Position numbers and translations under genes: made by a program. Positions 17,235 through 24,192 of a stretch of 48,995 bases of DNA are shown piece by piece. The DNA is from Halothiobacillaceae bacterium (GTDB taxonomy: Bacteria; Pseudomonadota; Gammaproteobacteria; Halothiobacillales; Halothiobacillaceae): positions 1 to 48,995 of the forward strand of contig JAFGUH010000132.1 in NCBI GenBank assembly GCA_016938615.1, in the 5' to 3' direction. The number at the start of each line of letters is the position of its first letter. The stretch's first letter is position 1. Below the pieces are notes generated by a model. That model saw only the letters and a list, made by a program, of their open reading frames with translations, made no database searches and had not been told where the DNA came from.

Positions 17235-18194
17235 TCAGCGCAGACGGAAGCGCATGGGCACGATCACCTCGCCCGCAACCGGCTGGCCGTTTCGCTGCGC
17301 CGGCGTGAACCGCCACTCCTCGATGACGTCAAGCGCGGCCTGGTCGAGGCGATCGTGACCGCTGGACGCCTCGATCGCCCATTCGACCGGCCGGCCCTCG
17401 GCATCCACCATCACGCGCAAGCGCACGGTGCCCTCCTCCCCGATCCGCTGGGAGAGACGGGGATAGCGCGGTGCGGGGTTGTCGAGGTAACCCGCGGAAA
17501 AGCTAGGCTTGGTCACCGATGGCGAGGGCGGTGGTGCAGGCGCGTCCTTATCGGATTTATTCGAAGACGACGGGCTTGCCTGACTCGCCCCCGCAGGTGG
17601 CGACTCCTCAGGTGACGGTCGTGACGGCGGCTTCGGCTGCGGCTCTGGTTCTGGTTTCGGCTCGGGTTTTGGTTCCGGCTCTGGCTCGGGCTCTGGCTCG
17701 GGCTCTGGCTCGGGCTTGGGCTCCGGCTTTGGTTCCGGCTTTGGTTCCGGCTTTGGTTCCGGCTCGGGCTCGGGCTCCGGCTTTGGCTCCGGCTTTGGCT
17801 CCGGCTTTGGCTCCGGCTCGGGCTCGGGCTTGGGCTCCGGCTTTGGTTCCGGCTTGGGCTCGGGCTCGGGTTTTGGTTGGGGCTTCGGCTCGGGCTTGGA
17901 CACTGGCTCCGGGCTAGCCTTGGCCTCGAGCCTAGGCTCGCGCCGCGGTTCCGATGCAGGTGCCGGCGAAGTCGACGCCGTGCGGGTCTGCTTGCCCGGG
18001 TTGCCCGGCTCGTCTGCCGGGGCCGCTGACTCGCTCAAATCCACCCAATCGACGCGCAATGATTCCGAAGAGGTCGTCGGCACCGTCTTTTCCGCGGCCG
18101 TGCCGAGCCACCACAGCATCCCCAGATGCAGAAACAGGCTCGACACCAGCCCGACCAAGATCCACCGAACTACCTGACTGGGGAACCGCTGCAC
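17235..18194 (-). CDS. tonB: energy transducer TonB with very long Pro-Glu/Pro-Lys spacer
   Basis: 319 aa. A cytoplasmic stub is followed by one membrane helix (about 11-31, [16 protein letters not shown]). A spacer of about 48 X-Pro dipeptides (EP and KP, residues about 95-190) should span the periplasm. The C-terminal domain has [20 protein letters not shown] and [13 protein letters not shown], which bind receptor TonB boxes. GTG start; the first codons (M-Q-R-F-P) lie inside a sequence matching the end of the dispersed TIR repeat. It heads the iron-uptake operon. Confidence 0.93.
   Translation of the reverse strand: MQRFPSQVVRWILVGLVSSLFLHLGMLWWLGTAAEKTVPTTSSESLRVDWVDLSESAAPADEPGNPGKQTRTASTSPAPASEPRREPRLEAKASPEPVSKPEPKPQPKPEPEPKPEPKPEPKPEPEPEPKPEPKPEPKPEPEPEPEPKPEPKPEPKPEPKPEPEPEPEPEPEPEPKPEPKPEPEPQPKPPSRPSPEESPPAGASQASPSSSNKSDKDAPAPPPSPSVTKPSFSAGYLDNPAPRYPRLSQRIGEEGTVRLRVMVDAEGRPVEWAIEASSGHDRLDQAALDVIEEWRFTPAQRNGQPVAGEVIVPMRFRLR
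17625..17912. repeat. hexamer-based repeat array inside tonB
   Basis: About 290 bases made of imperfect GGCTCN/GGYTTN-type hexamers, encoding alternating EP and KP dipeptides on the minus strand. The opposite strand has a long open frame of Gly-Ser-Phe repeats that is only a by-product. Such arrays expand and contract by slippage, so spacer length may vary between strains. Confidence 0.8.
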
Positions 18195-18200
18195 GAATCG
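18182..18200. repeat. isolated TIR-like end overlapping the tonB start
   Basis: GGAACCGCTGCACGAATCG matches the outer end of elements A-C (consensus GGAASCTCTGCACGAATCG) with the core CT changed to CG. No partner end is found nearby. The GTG start codon and first four codons of tonB lie in it. Confidence 0.4.
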
Positions 18201-18300
18201 ACATCACCCACGGTTGACCGGACCTGGCCGGGAAAAACGACCGACCGACGCCGGGCGCGAAAAGACCCGTTACCCTAGTCGATTCGAACGGTTGGCGCAA

Positions 18301-18318
18301 ATGGTAACGATTCGTAAT
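18301..18318 (-). promoter_or_regulatory. candidate iron-regulatory operator of tonB
   Basis: On the minus strand ATTACGAATCGTTACCAT lies about 107 bases before the tonB start and matches the receptor motif (ACGAGAACGGTTATCAT) apart from small changes. A TTGCGC, 17 bases, TAGGGT pair lies just downstream. Function is inferred from being shared by two iron-uptake promoters. Confidence 0.35.
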
Positions 18319-18456
18319 ACTTGTGTTGTCAGGTCGATCCCTCACGTTGTCATGCCGCGCGACGTGACGATCGGGAACGATCACGGTGGGAGATCGGGCG
18401 GTGCCGGCATGCCTGGCGCGTCTGCCCGGCAGGGAACGGCGAGAAAAGGCGGGGAC

Positions 18457-19044
18457 TCAGCGCAACCCAGGTGCGTCGACGAACGACTGACATTCGGCGG
18501 GACTCATGTCTCGCGCGCAACGCTCGGCAAGATCAACGTTCTTGTCGAGGTAGTAACTGTAAAAGCCGGGCGCGGTGCCGGTGATCTCGCCAACCCGTTG
18601 GCCGTTGGGCGCGAAGAACAGCACGTAGGGAACCCCGCGCACCTCGAGGCGATCGGCCAACGCTTTCGGGCGACCTTCGTCGCCGTCCACGTCGACGAAG
18701 TTGCGACCGCCATCCACCTGCACCCGCCGGATGATCAGGCGCCCCTGGTAGTCCGGGTCAAGCCGCATGGGAATAAGGAATTCGTCGTCGATCTTCCGGC
18801 AGTAGCCGCAATAGCTCGCGTGAAAGAAAACCATCATCGGCTTGTCGTGCGCCTGCATCCAGGCAATGTCCGCGGGCAGATCGTTGAGATGATCGACGAA
18901 ACGCACCGTGTCGTAGACCGACGTCGACGTTTCCGCCGTCACCGGCACGCCCCAGAACAGAGTGGCCAATACAAGCAGGGCAACCCGGTGAGACGCCCTG
19001 CGGATGGTGGGGAAGGCTGATCGAATCATTTGTACTGTTGGCAT
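18457..19044 (-). CDS. periplasmic thioredoxin-fold protein (CGYC)
   Basis: About 195 aa. A hydrophobic signal segment (about residues 20-38, ending VTAET) is followed by a thioredoxin fold with active site SYCGYC, preceded by MVFFHA, and the cis-Pro motif GVPYVLFF. A second pair of cysteines near the C-terminus (ERCARDMSPAEC) is unusual. The layout resembles SoxW/TlpA-like thiol reductases working outside the cytoplasm. The ATG at 19044 has AAGGGA eight bases upstream; an in-frame GTG three bases earlier and an ATG at 19029 are alternatives. It belongs to the sulfur/redox cluster around the ECF sigma factor. Confidence 0.82.
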   Translation of the reverse strand: MPTVQMIRSAFPTIRRASHRVALLVLATLFWGVPVTAETSTSVYDTVRFVDHLNDLPADIAWMQAHDKPMMVFFHASYCGYCRKIDDEFLIPMRLDPDYQGRLIIRRVQVDGGRNFVDVDGDEGRPKALADRLEVRGVPYVLFFAPNGQRVGEITGTAPGFYSYYLDKNVDLAERCARDMSPAECQSFVDAPGLR

Positions 19045-19135
19045 CACTCAGTCCCTTCGACTTGTTGACCGCCGGGATGCATGCCCGGTGGTGTGGAAAA
19101 CTAATGTGGCCGAGGCGCGGGATCCTTAAAGAAAG

Positions 19136-19401
19136 CTCTGCATGCATGCGACACCGCTGAAGCGTGCCTTGAGCCAGGCAGATACAAGGCGCTCGTCCGC
19201 CGCGGGGAGTCATTCTCGCATCTACGGAGGACAACGCAGCAGATGCCCGGCTCAAGATTCTCCCTGCGGGGCTGAGCGAGTCGGCCGTGCTCCGCGTTGC
19301 GATGTCTTGAGGTGGCCACCGGCGCGCCGACGACATCGCGCCCCGCTCACGAACGAACTCGCCAACCCAGGGTGGCCAGGATGGCATGAATTCGTGCAGA
19401 G
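19136..19401. repeat. dispersed TIR element, copy B (266 bp)
   Basis: The left end GAAAGCTCTGC and the right end TCGTGCAGAGTTTCC are inverted copies of the same terminus as elements A and C, with the left end diverging after CTCTGC. The last 55 bases resemble element C closely (CACGAACGA, CTCGCCAA, TGGC, ATTCGTGCAGAG) and can fold by pairing CACGAA with TTCGTG. No gene is inside. It fills the gap between the thioredoxin gene and the DsrE-like gene. Confidence 0.6.
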
Positions 19402-19410
19402 TTTCCTCAA

Positions 19411-19902
19411 TCAGTACATGGGGTTGACGGCCCAGCCCTCGTTGGCAAGCCAGGCCACCTCGAGGAAACCGGAGGGGACGATGTCCTTCTCTTCGACCCC
19501 GTAGAGCGATTGCCAATTGAGATCCAACGCCCGCATGGTGTTGTTGCAGACCTCGAACTCGACGCCTTCGCCACGCAGGTAGTCGATCGAGGCGGCCAGC
19601 TTGTCGCTCGGGTCGACCAGCATCCGCAGGCCCGGACCGTAGAGCTCGACCTTGACTCGAGTCTCCCCTTCCCAATCGGCCGCGCCTCGAATGGCGTTGC
19701 CGATATTACGTAGGCGGAAGGTCCAGACCCATTCGTCGTCCGTAGCGATCGGCACGACCATGCGTACCTCGCCATAAGCGGGGTGCTCGATATTGGGCTC
19801 GACGTATTCGGCCCGAGCCTGGCTGCTGATGGCGGTTGCCCCAAGGGCGGCCGCGACGGCGATGGCCGTGAACGTCCGGCGCGTTGTGCTGTTGGTGTTC
19901 AT
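19411..19902 (-). CDS. exported DsrE-like protein
   Basis: 163 aa. The N-terminus TTRRTFTAIAV followed by a hydrophobic run and SSQARA looks like a Tat or Sec signal peptide. The mature part resembles DsrE/DsrF-like proteins: a strand of hydrophobic residues, a helix (LAASIDYLRGEGVEF), then EVCNNTMRALDL, with the single conserved cysteine of the family. DsrE-type proteins bind and transfer sulfur on this cysteine; here the site would be periplasmic. GAGGA lies seven bases before the ATG. It is paralogous in layout to 24193-24717. The candidate sigma promoter at 20009-20040 lies about 107 bases upstream. Confidence 0.75.
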   Translation of the reverse strand: MNTNSTTRRTFTAIAVAAALGATAISSQARAEYVEPNIEHPAYGEVRMVVPIATDDEWVWTFRLRNIGNAIRGAADWEGETRVKVELYGPGLRMLVDPSDKLAASIDYLRGEGVEFEVCNNTMRALDLNWQSLYGVEEKDIVPSGFLEVAWLANEGWAVNPMY

Positions 19903-20008
19903 GGGATATTCCTCATTCGTTGATGGCTGCTCTCGCGCGGCAAGGTGCTTTTCGCCACCCGGCCGGCAAGCGGCTTGCCGCAATCTCGCGCCCACCGCCT
20001 GACAGTAA

Positions 20009-20040
20009 GTCGCGTAAGGGGGCGCCTTCCTTACACCGCC
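20009..20040 (-). promoter_or_regulatory. candidate ECF-sigma promoter, DsrE-like gene
   Basis: On the minus strand GGCGGTGTAAGGAA is followed by CGAC, 14 bases after TGTAAGGAA. The same arrangement occurs at 30175-30206, where GGCGGTGTAAGGAA is identical, and a close variant lies at 23289-23314. ECF sigma factors typically use a conserved -35 block and a short CG-containing -10 block. The region also has an inverted repeat GTAAGG/CCTTAC. Confidence 0.45.
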
Positions 20041-20065
20041 TGCCTGCCCCCTCCGCCACAGGGGA

Positions 20066-20749
20066 TCAATAGGCCAGGCTGTCGAGATCGATGCTCTCGA
20101 AGTTGTGGTCGGTGACTTCGACGTTGTCCTGGATATTCCAGAGGTTGAAGGTCGGCACGGACCACAATCCGACCAGGAACAGGACAACGAAAATCGCCTG
20201 CCACGGCCGGACTCGCTGGATCGGCTCGACCCGCTTGATCGAACAGGCACCGCCGGGGCAGAGCTGGGGCTTCTGGCCGGTCACCAGGTTGTAGGCAAGG
20301 CACCCGAGGCAGATGCCGAACGCGGCCTCGAACACGAGGAAGAGCAGGCAGGCGCTGCAGCCGATCAGGTTGAGCAGGCCGGTGTTGGCCTGGATGAACA
20401 CCACCCAGATCATGAACAGGGCGATGCCCAGACCGATGCCCCAGGCGATGCGTTTCTGCGGTGCGCCGACGTACTCGACCTCCTAGTTTCGCGTGATGAG
20501 GCGTCCGAGAATCATGAAGGGGGCGAACTGCGGATTGACCAATACCCGGATGCCGAACTCGACGGCAAAGGCCAGGATCAGCAAGCGCTCCCACATGAAG
20601 TTGCCGGTCAGATAGCCCTGAGCGAATGCGAGGCCGGCGAACAGGGCGAGAAAGCCGGCCGCGGCGCGTGCTTCGCGCTCGTTGATGACACGCACGGGAT
20701 AGTCGTCGACCACCTCGCCGAAATGAAAGATGCGTTTTAGATCAAACAT
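20066..20749 (-). pseudogene. DUF4395 membrane protein interrupted by an in-frame amber codon
   Basis: Two pieces in the same frame, 20483-20749 and 20066-20482, are separated by a single TAG at 20483-20485. Joined they give a 227-codon protein of the DUF4395 type: a start with EREARAAAGFLAL, helices, the family motif EYVGAPQKRIAWG straight after the stop, further helices with cysteines (GCSACLLF, GICLGCLAYN) and CPGGACSIK near the end. Homologues, as I recall them, usually have Gln after RN, so a CAG to TAG change is likely. It may be a true nonsense mutation, suppressed readthrough or a sequence error. GGAAGA precedes the ATG. It is 24 bases after the preceding gene and probably in the same operon. 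Confidence 0.75.
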
Positions 20750-20773
20750 GATGGTTTCTTCCGTTGTTTTTGG

Positions 20774-21493
20774 TTACGGGGATACAGGCGTGCCGCGGCT
20801 GGCCGCCGAAAGCCGCTCCTGCAGGTCGCGCAGCCAGCCACCCACGTCGATGGGAATCACGCCGGTCACCTCCAGCCGCTCGTCCTCGAAGACGTTCTCG
20901 CCGACATGGCCGTCGACCCACGCGTCCAGGCACTCGTCCCGGTGGATCAGCAGCCGCTCGAAGTGCGGCCGGAAGAGGATCGGCATGGCGGTGATCCAGC
21001 GGTTCACCGGCCAGGAAGGCACGGCATGATCGACGACGAACCGATCCAGCAGGGCAATCGTCTTGTCCGCCGGTAGCCAGTGCTCGTCGGTGACCCAGCG
21101 ATTGGTGGCGAACAGGGCGAGCGGCAGCCCGTGGGCACTCATGCTGATCGCCCCGACATGGACGGTGATCGGCTTGCCGCTCTCGGAATCGTGGTCCTGG
21201 ACGAAGCAGTGGAAATGACCGTGCTCGTGGCCTTCGCGGTGGGAGTGGTAGTAGTAGAGCGCACCGGAATCAGCGTCCTTCACGTCGTTCTCCGGGTAAT
21301 GGCTCCAGGTTTCCGGCTCCTCGGCAGCGTCGCGGAGGATCTCCGTGACCAGATTGGTCCCGCCTCGATGCAGCACGCGGTGGCATTCATGCACCTCCCG
21401 GGCGGCCACCAACATGCGCTGGAGCTGCTCGAAAGGCAGACCGTCCAGTGATGGCGCGGCGAGGACAGCGGGATCGACCGGCTTAGTGGACAT
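20774..21493 (-). CDS. His-rich protein of unknown function (probably DUF6969 family)
   Basis: 239 aa, soluble, without signal peptide. The most distinctive part is around residues 85-100, where YYYHSHREGHEHGHFHCF packs many histidines and could bind metal. Two other regions are conserved-looking: ECHRVLHRGG and the C-terminal helix pair. I associate this pattern with DUF6969 proteins, without certainty. The start overlaps the HD-GYP stop by 11 bases, so the two are translationally coupled, and DUF4395 follows 24 bases later. Confidence 0.6.
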   Translation of the reverse strand: MSTKPVDPAVLAAPSLDGLPFEQLQRMLVAAREVHECHRVLHRGGTNLVTEILRDAAEEPETWSHYPENDVKDADSGALYYYHSHREGHEHGHFHCFVQDHDSESGKPITVHVGAISMSAHGLPLALFATNRWVTDEHWLPADKTIALLDRFVVDHAVPSWPVNRWITAMPILFRPHFERLLIHRDECLDAWVDGHVGENVFEDERLEVTGVIPIDVGGWLRDLQERLSAASRGTPVSP

Positions 21494-22352
21494 GGGGAAG
21501 CATCCTCTCGGCCAAGACGTGAATCAGCGCCCGGTCGGCTCGCGGTTGCAGGGCGTCCGCCGTTGCCATCCGCCCGGTCGGCAGGATCTCGCCGTCGCGC
21601 TCATCGAGTTCGGCGCCGCAGATCCGGCACGGCGGGACCGATTCGGCCGGGTCGGTCGGCCGGGCCAGCGGGCCGTGGCACATCGGGCAGACCTCCAGCG
21701 GAATACCATCGGCGCTGTGGCCGATGACATGCTCGATCTCGCGAGACGGGACGGCATCGAGCAGTATCGAGGCCCAATGCGGATCGAACTGGCTGCCCTG
21801 CCCGTCGGCAACGATGGCGAGTGCGGTTTGCGAATCCATGCCCTTGCGGTAGGAGCGGTCGCTCGTCATCGCATCGAAGGCATCGGCCAGGCCGATCACG
21901 GCCGCCGTCTGCGGGATTGCCTCCCCGGCGAGGCCATCGGGATAACCACGACCGTCTGGCCGTTCGTGGTGGGAGCGCACGGCGTCGTGAACCAGCGCAC
22001 CCAGCGGCTGCATGTCGGTCAGGTGGGCACCGACGCCGGGGTGGGTTTTCATGATCGCGAACTGTTCATCACTGAGCCGGGAGGTGCCGGTCAGGATCGA
22101 GTCGGGGATCGCGATCTTTCCCAGGTCGTGCACGAATCCGCCGAGTTCGCACAGCGCCTGGTCGCGAGGTGACAGCCCGCCGTATTCGGCAAGCAGTCGG
22201 GAAAAGCGCGAGACCCGCCACATGTGCCCCGCGGTATAGGGGTCACGGGCCTCGACGAGCATGGTCAGGTTCATCAGCGATACCAGACCCTGTCGCGCCG
22301 CATCGGCGGCGTTATGGCCGGTCTTTTTCGATGATTTCATCCACTGAAACAT
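21483..22352 (-). CDS. HD-GYP phosphohydrolase with C-terminal zinc ribbon
   Basis: 289 aa. The HD-GYP domain (about residues 20-200) has the metal-binding HD in GFVHDLGKIAIPDS and the signature HHERPDGRGYPDGL, both intact, so c-di-GMP hydrolysis is plausible. After this, CPMCHGPLARP and PPCRICGAEL form two CxxC pairs, a zinc-ribbon or rubredoxin-like knuckle rarely seen on HD-GYP proteins. GGAG lies about eight bases before the ATG at 22352. The longer upstream frame is antisense-like repeat sequence from the cytochrome gene and is rejected. It is 71 bases after the Cys-repeat cytochrome and overlaps the next gene. Confidence 0.85.
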   Translation of the reverse strand: MFQWMKSSKKTGHNAADAARQGLVSLMNLTMLVEARDPYTAGHMWRVSRFSRLLAEYGGLSPRDQALCELGGFVHDLGKIAIPDSILTGTSRLSDEQFAIMKTHPGVGAHLTDMQPLGALVHDAVRSHHERPDGRGYPDGLAGEAIPQTAAVIGLADAFDAMTSDRSYRKGMDSQTALAIVADGQGSQFDPHWASILLDAVPSREIEHVIGHSADGIPLEVCPMCHGPLARPTDPAESVPPCRICGAELDERDGEILPTGRMATADALQPRADRALIHVLAERMLPHVH

Positions 22353-22423
22353 CGGCCTTCTCCTGTCAGTGGTGGTGACTGAAAGGCCCGGCCACCCGGC
22401 CGGGCATGCCCATCCGGCTTGCC

Positions 22424-23134
22424 TTAGTGAGGCGCGCAGGGCGAGGCTTTCGGGGCGCAACCGCCTTTGGGAGCGCATCCGCCTTTCGGGGCGCAACCAC
22501 CCTTCGGCGCGCAGGCCCCTTTCGGTGCACAAGCGCCCTTGGGCGCACAGCCACCACCGCGATTCTGACCTGGCTTGAAGGTTTCCTGCTGGAGCTTGGT
22601 ATACGCCGTCAGCGCGGCGAGCTCCTTGGAATCCCAGGGCAGCGGCTCGCCGGCCATCGGCGAGACCAGGCAGAACTGAACGATCTCGTCGAGATGGATC
22701 TCCTTTATGCCGGCCTGATCGTCGGCCATCTTCACGTAGTGCGGATACGGCTGGGCGAAGGTATCGGCGTAGGAGGCGTGATCCGCGTGGCAGGTGTTGC
22801 AGGACAGGCCGTTGCTGCCAAGGCTGGTCTCACTGAACAGCCGCTCGCCCAGGGCGACGAGTTCCGCCTGCGGGGCGTCGTCGTAGAGCTCGGTGCCTTG
22901 CGGGCGGGTCACTTGCGCCGGCGAGACCATCGGCCCGCAACCACCCTTGGCCGCGGGGCCACAGCCACCTTTCGCCGCCGGGCCACAGGCGCCCGCCGAC
23001 ATGCGCGGCTTGCAGCCCGACCGCGGGGCACAACCGGCGGCCAGCAGGCCGCCCGAGAAGGCAATCGCCGCCGAGCTGGCCGCCGCCAGGGCAAAACGAT
23101 TGAAAGAATGCGTGCGTGTGTTGGTCGTCTTCAT
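22424..23134 (-). CDS. exported c-type cytochrome with Cys-rich repeat arrays
   Basis: 236 aa. A signal peptide (about 1-33) ends at LLAAGC, which may be a lipobox. The mature N-terminus has GACGPAAKGGCGPAAKGGCG, a short Cys-Gly-Pro repeat. A single haem-c site CNTCH lies near the centre, followed by a cytochrome-like helical domain in which a Met of LVSPMAGEPLPW may be the sixth ligand. The C-terminus is six repeats of the form G-(G/A)-C-A-P-K ending CAPH. With the N-terminal array this gives about twelve cysteines outside the haem site. Cys arrays of this kind suggest metal binding or a thiol redox role; this is inference. GAGGAG precedes the ATG. It heads a minus-strand operon with HD-GYP, and is divergent from the sigma factor. 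Confidence 0.8.
   Translation of the reverse strand: MKTTNTRTHSFNRFALAAASSAAIAFSGGLLAAGCAPRSGCKPRMSAGACGPAAKGGCGPAAKGGCGPMVSPAQVTRPQGTELYDDAPQAELVALGERLFSETSLGSNGLSCNTCHADHASYADTFAQPYPHYVKMADDQAGIKEIHLDEIVQFCLVSPMAGEPLPWDSKELAALTAYTKLQQETFKPGQNRGGGCAPKGACAPKGACAPKGGCAPKGGCAPKGGCAPKASPCAPH
22455..22562. repeat. six 18-bp tandem repeats in the cytochrome gene
   Basis: Six consecutive 18-bp units, each beginning GCGCA or GCACA and ending near a CTTTCGG or CTTGGG-type block on the plus strand, encode the C-terminal Cys-Ala-Pro-Lys array. Third-base differences between units show that the array is not a fresh duplication. Confidence 0.8.
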
Positions 23135-23288
23135 GACAATGACTCCTCTTGGGTCAAGTTCGGGCGACAAGCCCGTTTTGCTGTCGGGGCACCACCACGA
23201 GGCGGTAATCGACAGCGCCTCAAGCGCGTTCGGGGCAACCACTTGGCGAGTCGGTCACGACGAACGCATGCGTTTCCTGCAAGGGTTG

Positions 23289-23314
23289 GTCGGTCGAGAC
23301 CGACATCCCTTACA
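23289..23314 (-). promoter_or_regulatory. candidate ECF-sigma promoter, cytochrome operon
   Basis: On the minus strand TGTAAGGGA is followed after 13 bases by CGAC, a near copy of the elements at 20009-20040 and 30175-30206. It points towards the Cys-repeat cytochrome, about 155 bases from its ATG. It lies in the divergent region with the sigma gene itself. Confidence 0.4.
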
Positions 23315-23346
23315 GTGAAAAACGAATAAACAGAGGGAGAACGTCG

Positions 23347-23922
23347 GTGCTGACGGAAAAGGACATCACCCCGTATCTCGAAGAGCGCAGAGGCGACCTC
23401 TTGCGCTTTGCCCAGTTGCAACTCGGGGAGCGTCAGCGGGCCGAGGACGTCGTCCAGGAAACCCTGATGGCGGCCCTGAACGGCGGGAAGGGCTTCGAGC
23501 GCCGCAGCCAGGTCAAGTCCTGGGTCTTCGGCATCCTGAAACACAAGATCATCGACGAGATCCGACGCTCCGACCGGGAGCGGAGGCTGGGCGATATCGC
23601 CCCCGAGGGTGACGAGGTGCTGGTCGAGCAATTGTTCAACCGCCACGGCTTCTGGCGGGGCGAGACCCGGCCCAGTCGCTGGGTCGACCCGGACGAATCG
23701 CTGGAAAACCGTCAGTTCTGGCAGATCTTCGAGGCCTGCCTGACGCACCTGCCGGACCGAACGGCCCGGGTGTTCATGATGCGCGAGATCCTGGAACTGG
23801 AGACCAAGGAGATCTGCGCCAACCTCGGCATATCGACCAGCAACTGCTGGGTGATCCTGCACCGGGCCCGTCTGGGGCTGCGGCACTGCCTGAGCCGGGA
23901 ATGGTTCGAGGAGGAACGATGA
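23347..23922 (+). CDS. ECF-type RNA polymerase sigma factor
   Basis: 191 aa. Sigma region 2 (about residues 15-85) has AEDVVQETLMAAL and QVKSWVFGILKHKIIDEIRR. Region 4 (about 130-185) has LPDRTARVFMMREILELETKEICANLGISTSNCWVILHRAR, including the helix-turn-helix. There is no region 1 or 3, so it is an extracytoplasmic-function type, and resembles the TIGR02943 group. GTG start with GGGAG upstream. It overlaps the zinc-finger anti-sigma gene, which is a standard arrangement. A cysteine in the region-4 helix (SNCWVI) is notable. Confidence 0.9.
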   Translation: MLTEKDITPYLEERRGDLLRFAQLQLGERQRAEDVVQETLMAALNGGKGFERRSQVKSWVFGILKHKIIDEIRRSDRERRLGDIAPEGDEVLVEQLFNRHGFWRGETRPSRWVDPDESLENRQFWQIFEACLTHLPDRTARVFMMREILELETKEICANLGISTSNCWVILHRARLGLRHCLSREWFEEER

Positions 23923-24134
23923 TGAATTGCAAGCACGCCACCCGACTGCTCTCCGAATCCCTGGAACGTCGCCTCGGCCCGGTGGAGAAAGGAATGCTGC
24001 GCCTGCACACCTCCATGTGCAGTGGCTGCCGGCAATTCGGCGTCCAGACCCGGGAACTGCGACAAATCTGCCGCGCCTACACCCCCATGGAGGAGGCGGA
24101 GGACGACCGTGACGAGGACCGCCAAGGCCGTTGA
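23919..24134 (+). CDS. zf-HC2 anti-sigma factor (short, soluble)
   Basis: 71 aa. The zinc-binding anti-sigma motif is present, with C-K-H near the start and C-S-G-C (MCSGCRQF) about 36 residues later. Such proteins hold the sigma factor and release it when zinc or thiols are oxidised or when a signal arrives. No membrane segment follows, so it acts in the cytoplasm. The ATG overlaps the sigma stop (ATGA), with GAGGAGGA upstream, so the pair is co-translated. An in-frame start at 23901 is unlikely. Confidence 0.82.
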   Translation: MMNCKHATRLLSESLERRLGPVEKGMLRLHTSMCSGCRQFGVQTRELRQICRAYTPMEEAEDDRDEDRQGR

Positions 24135-24153
24135 GGTCGGGGGTCACCCTGCT

Positions 24154-24175
24154 GGCTGAGCTCGTGCCCTCAGCC
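24154..24175. terminator. hairpin between convergent anti-sigma and DsrE-like genes
   Basis: GGCTGAG (24154-24160) pairs with CTCAGCC (24169-24175) over an 8-base loop. There is no T run, so termination is only suggested by position between convergent genes. Confidence 0.4.
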
Positions 24176-24192
24176 CGGGCGGTCATGCCGGA

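Noticed and set aside
17519-18177. Plus-strand frames with Gly-Ser-Phe and Ala-Leu-Val repeats
   Set aside because: They are opposite-strand readings of the Pro-rich repeat in tonB, and tonB has clear functional domains.
20483-20485. TAG as a pyrrolysine codon
   Set aside because: Nothing in the window suggests the pyl system, relatives seem to have Gln here, and a single C-to-T change explains it.
22455-22562. CRISPR-like array
   Set aside because: The 18-bp units have no spacers and are in frame within the cytochrome gene, encoding the CAPK repeats.
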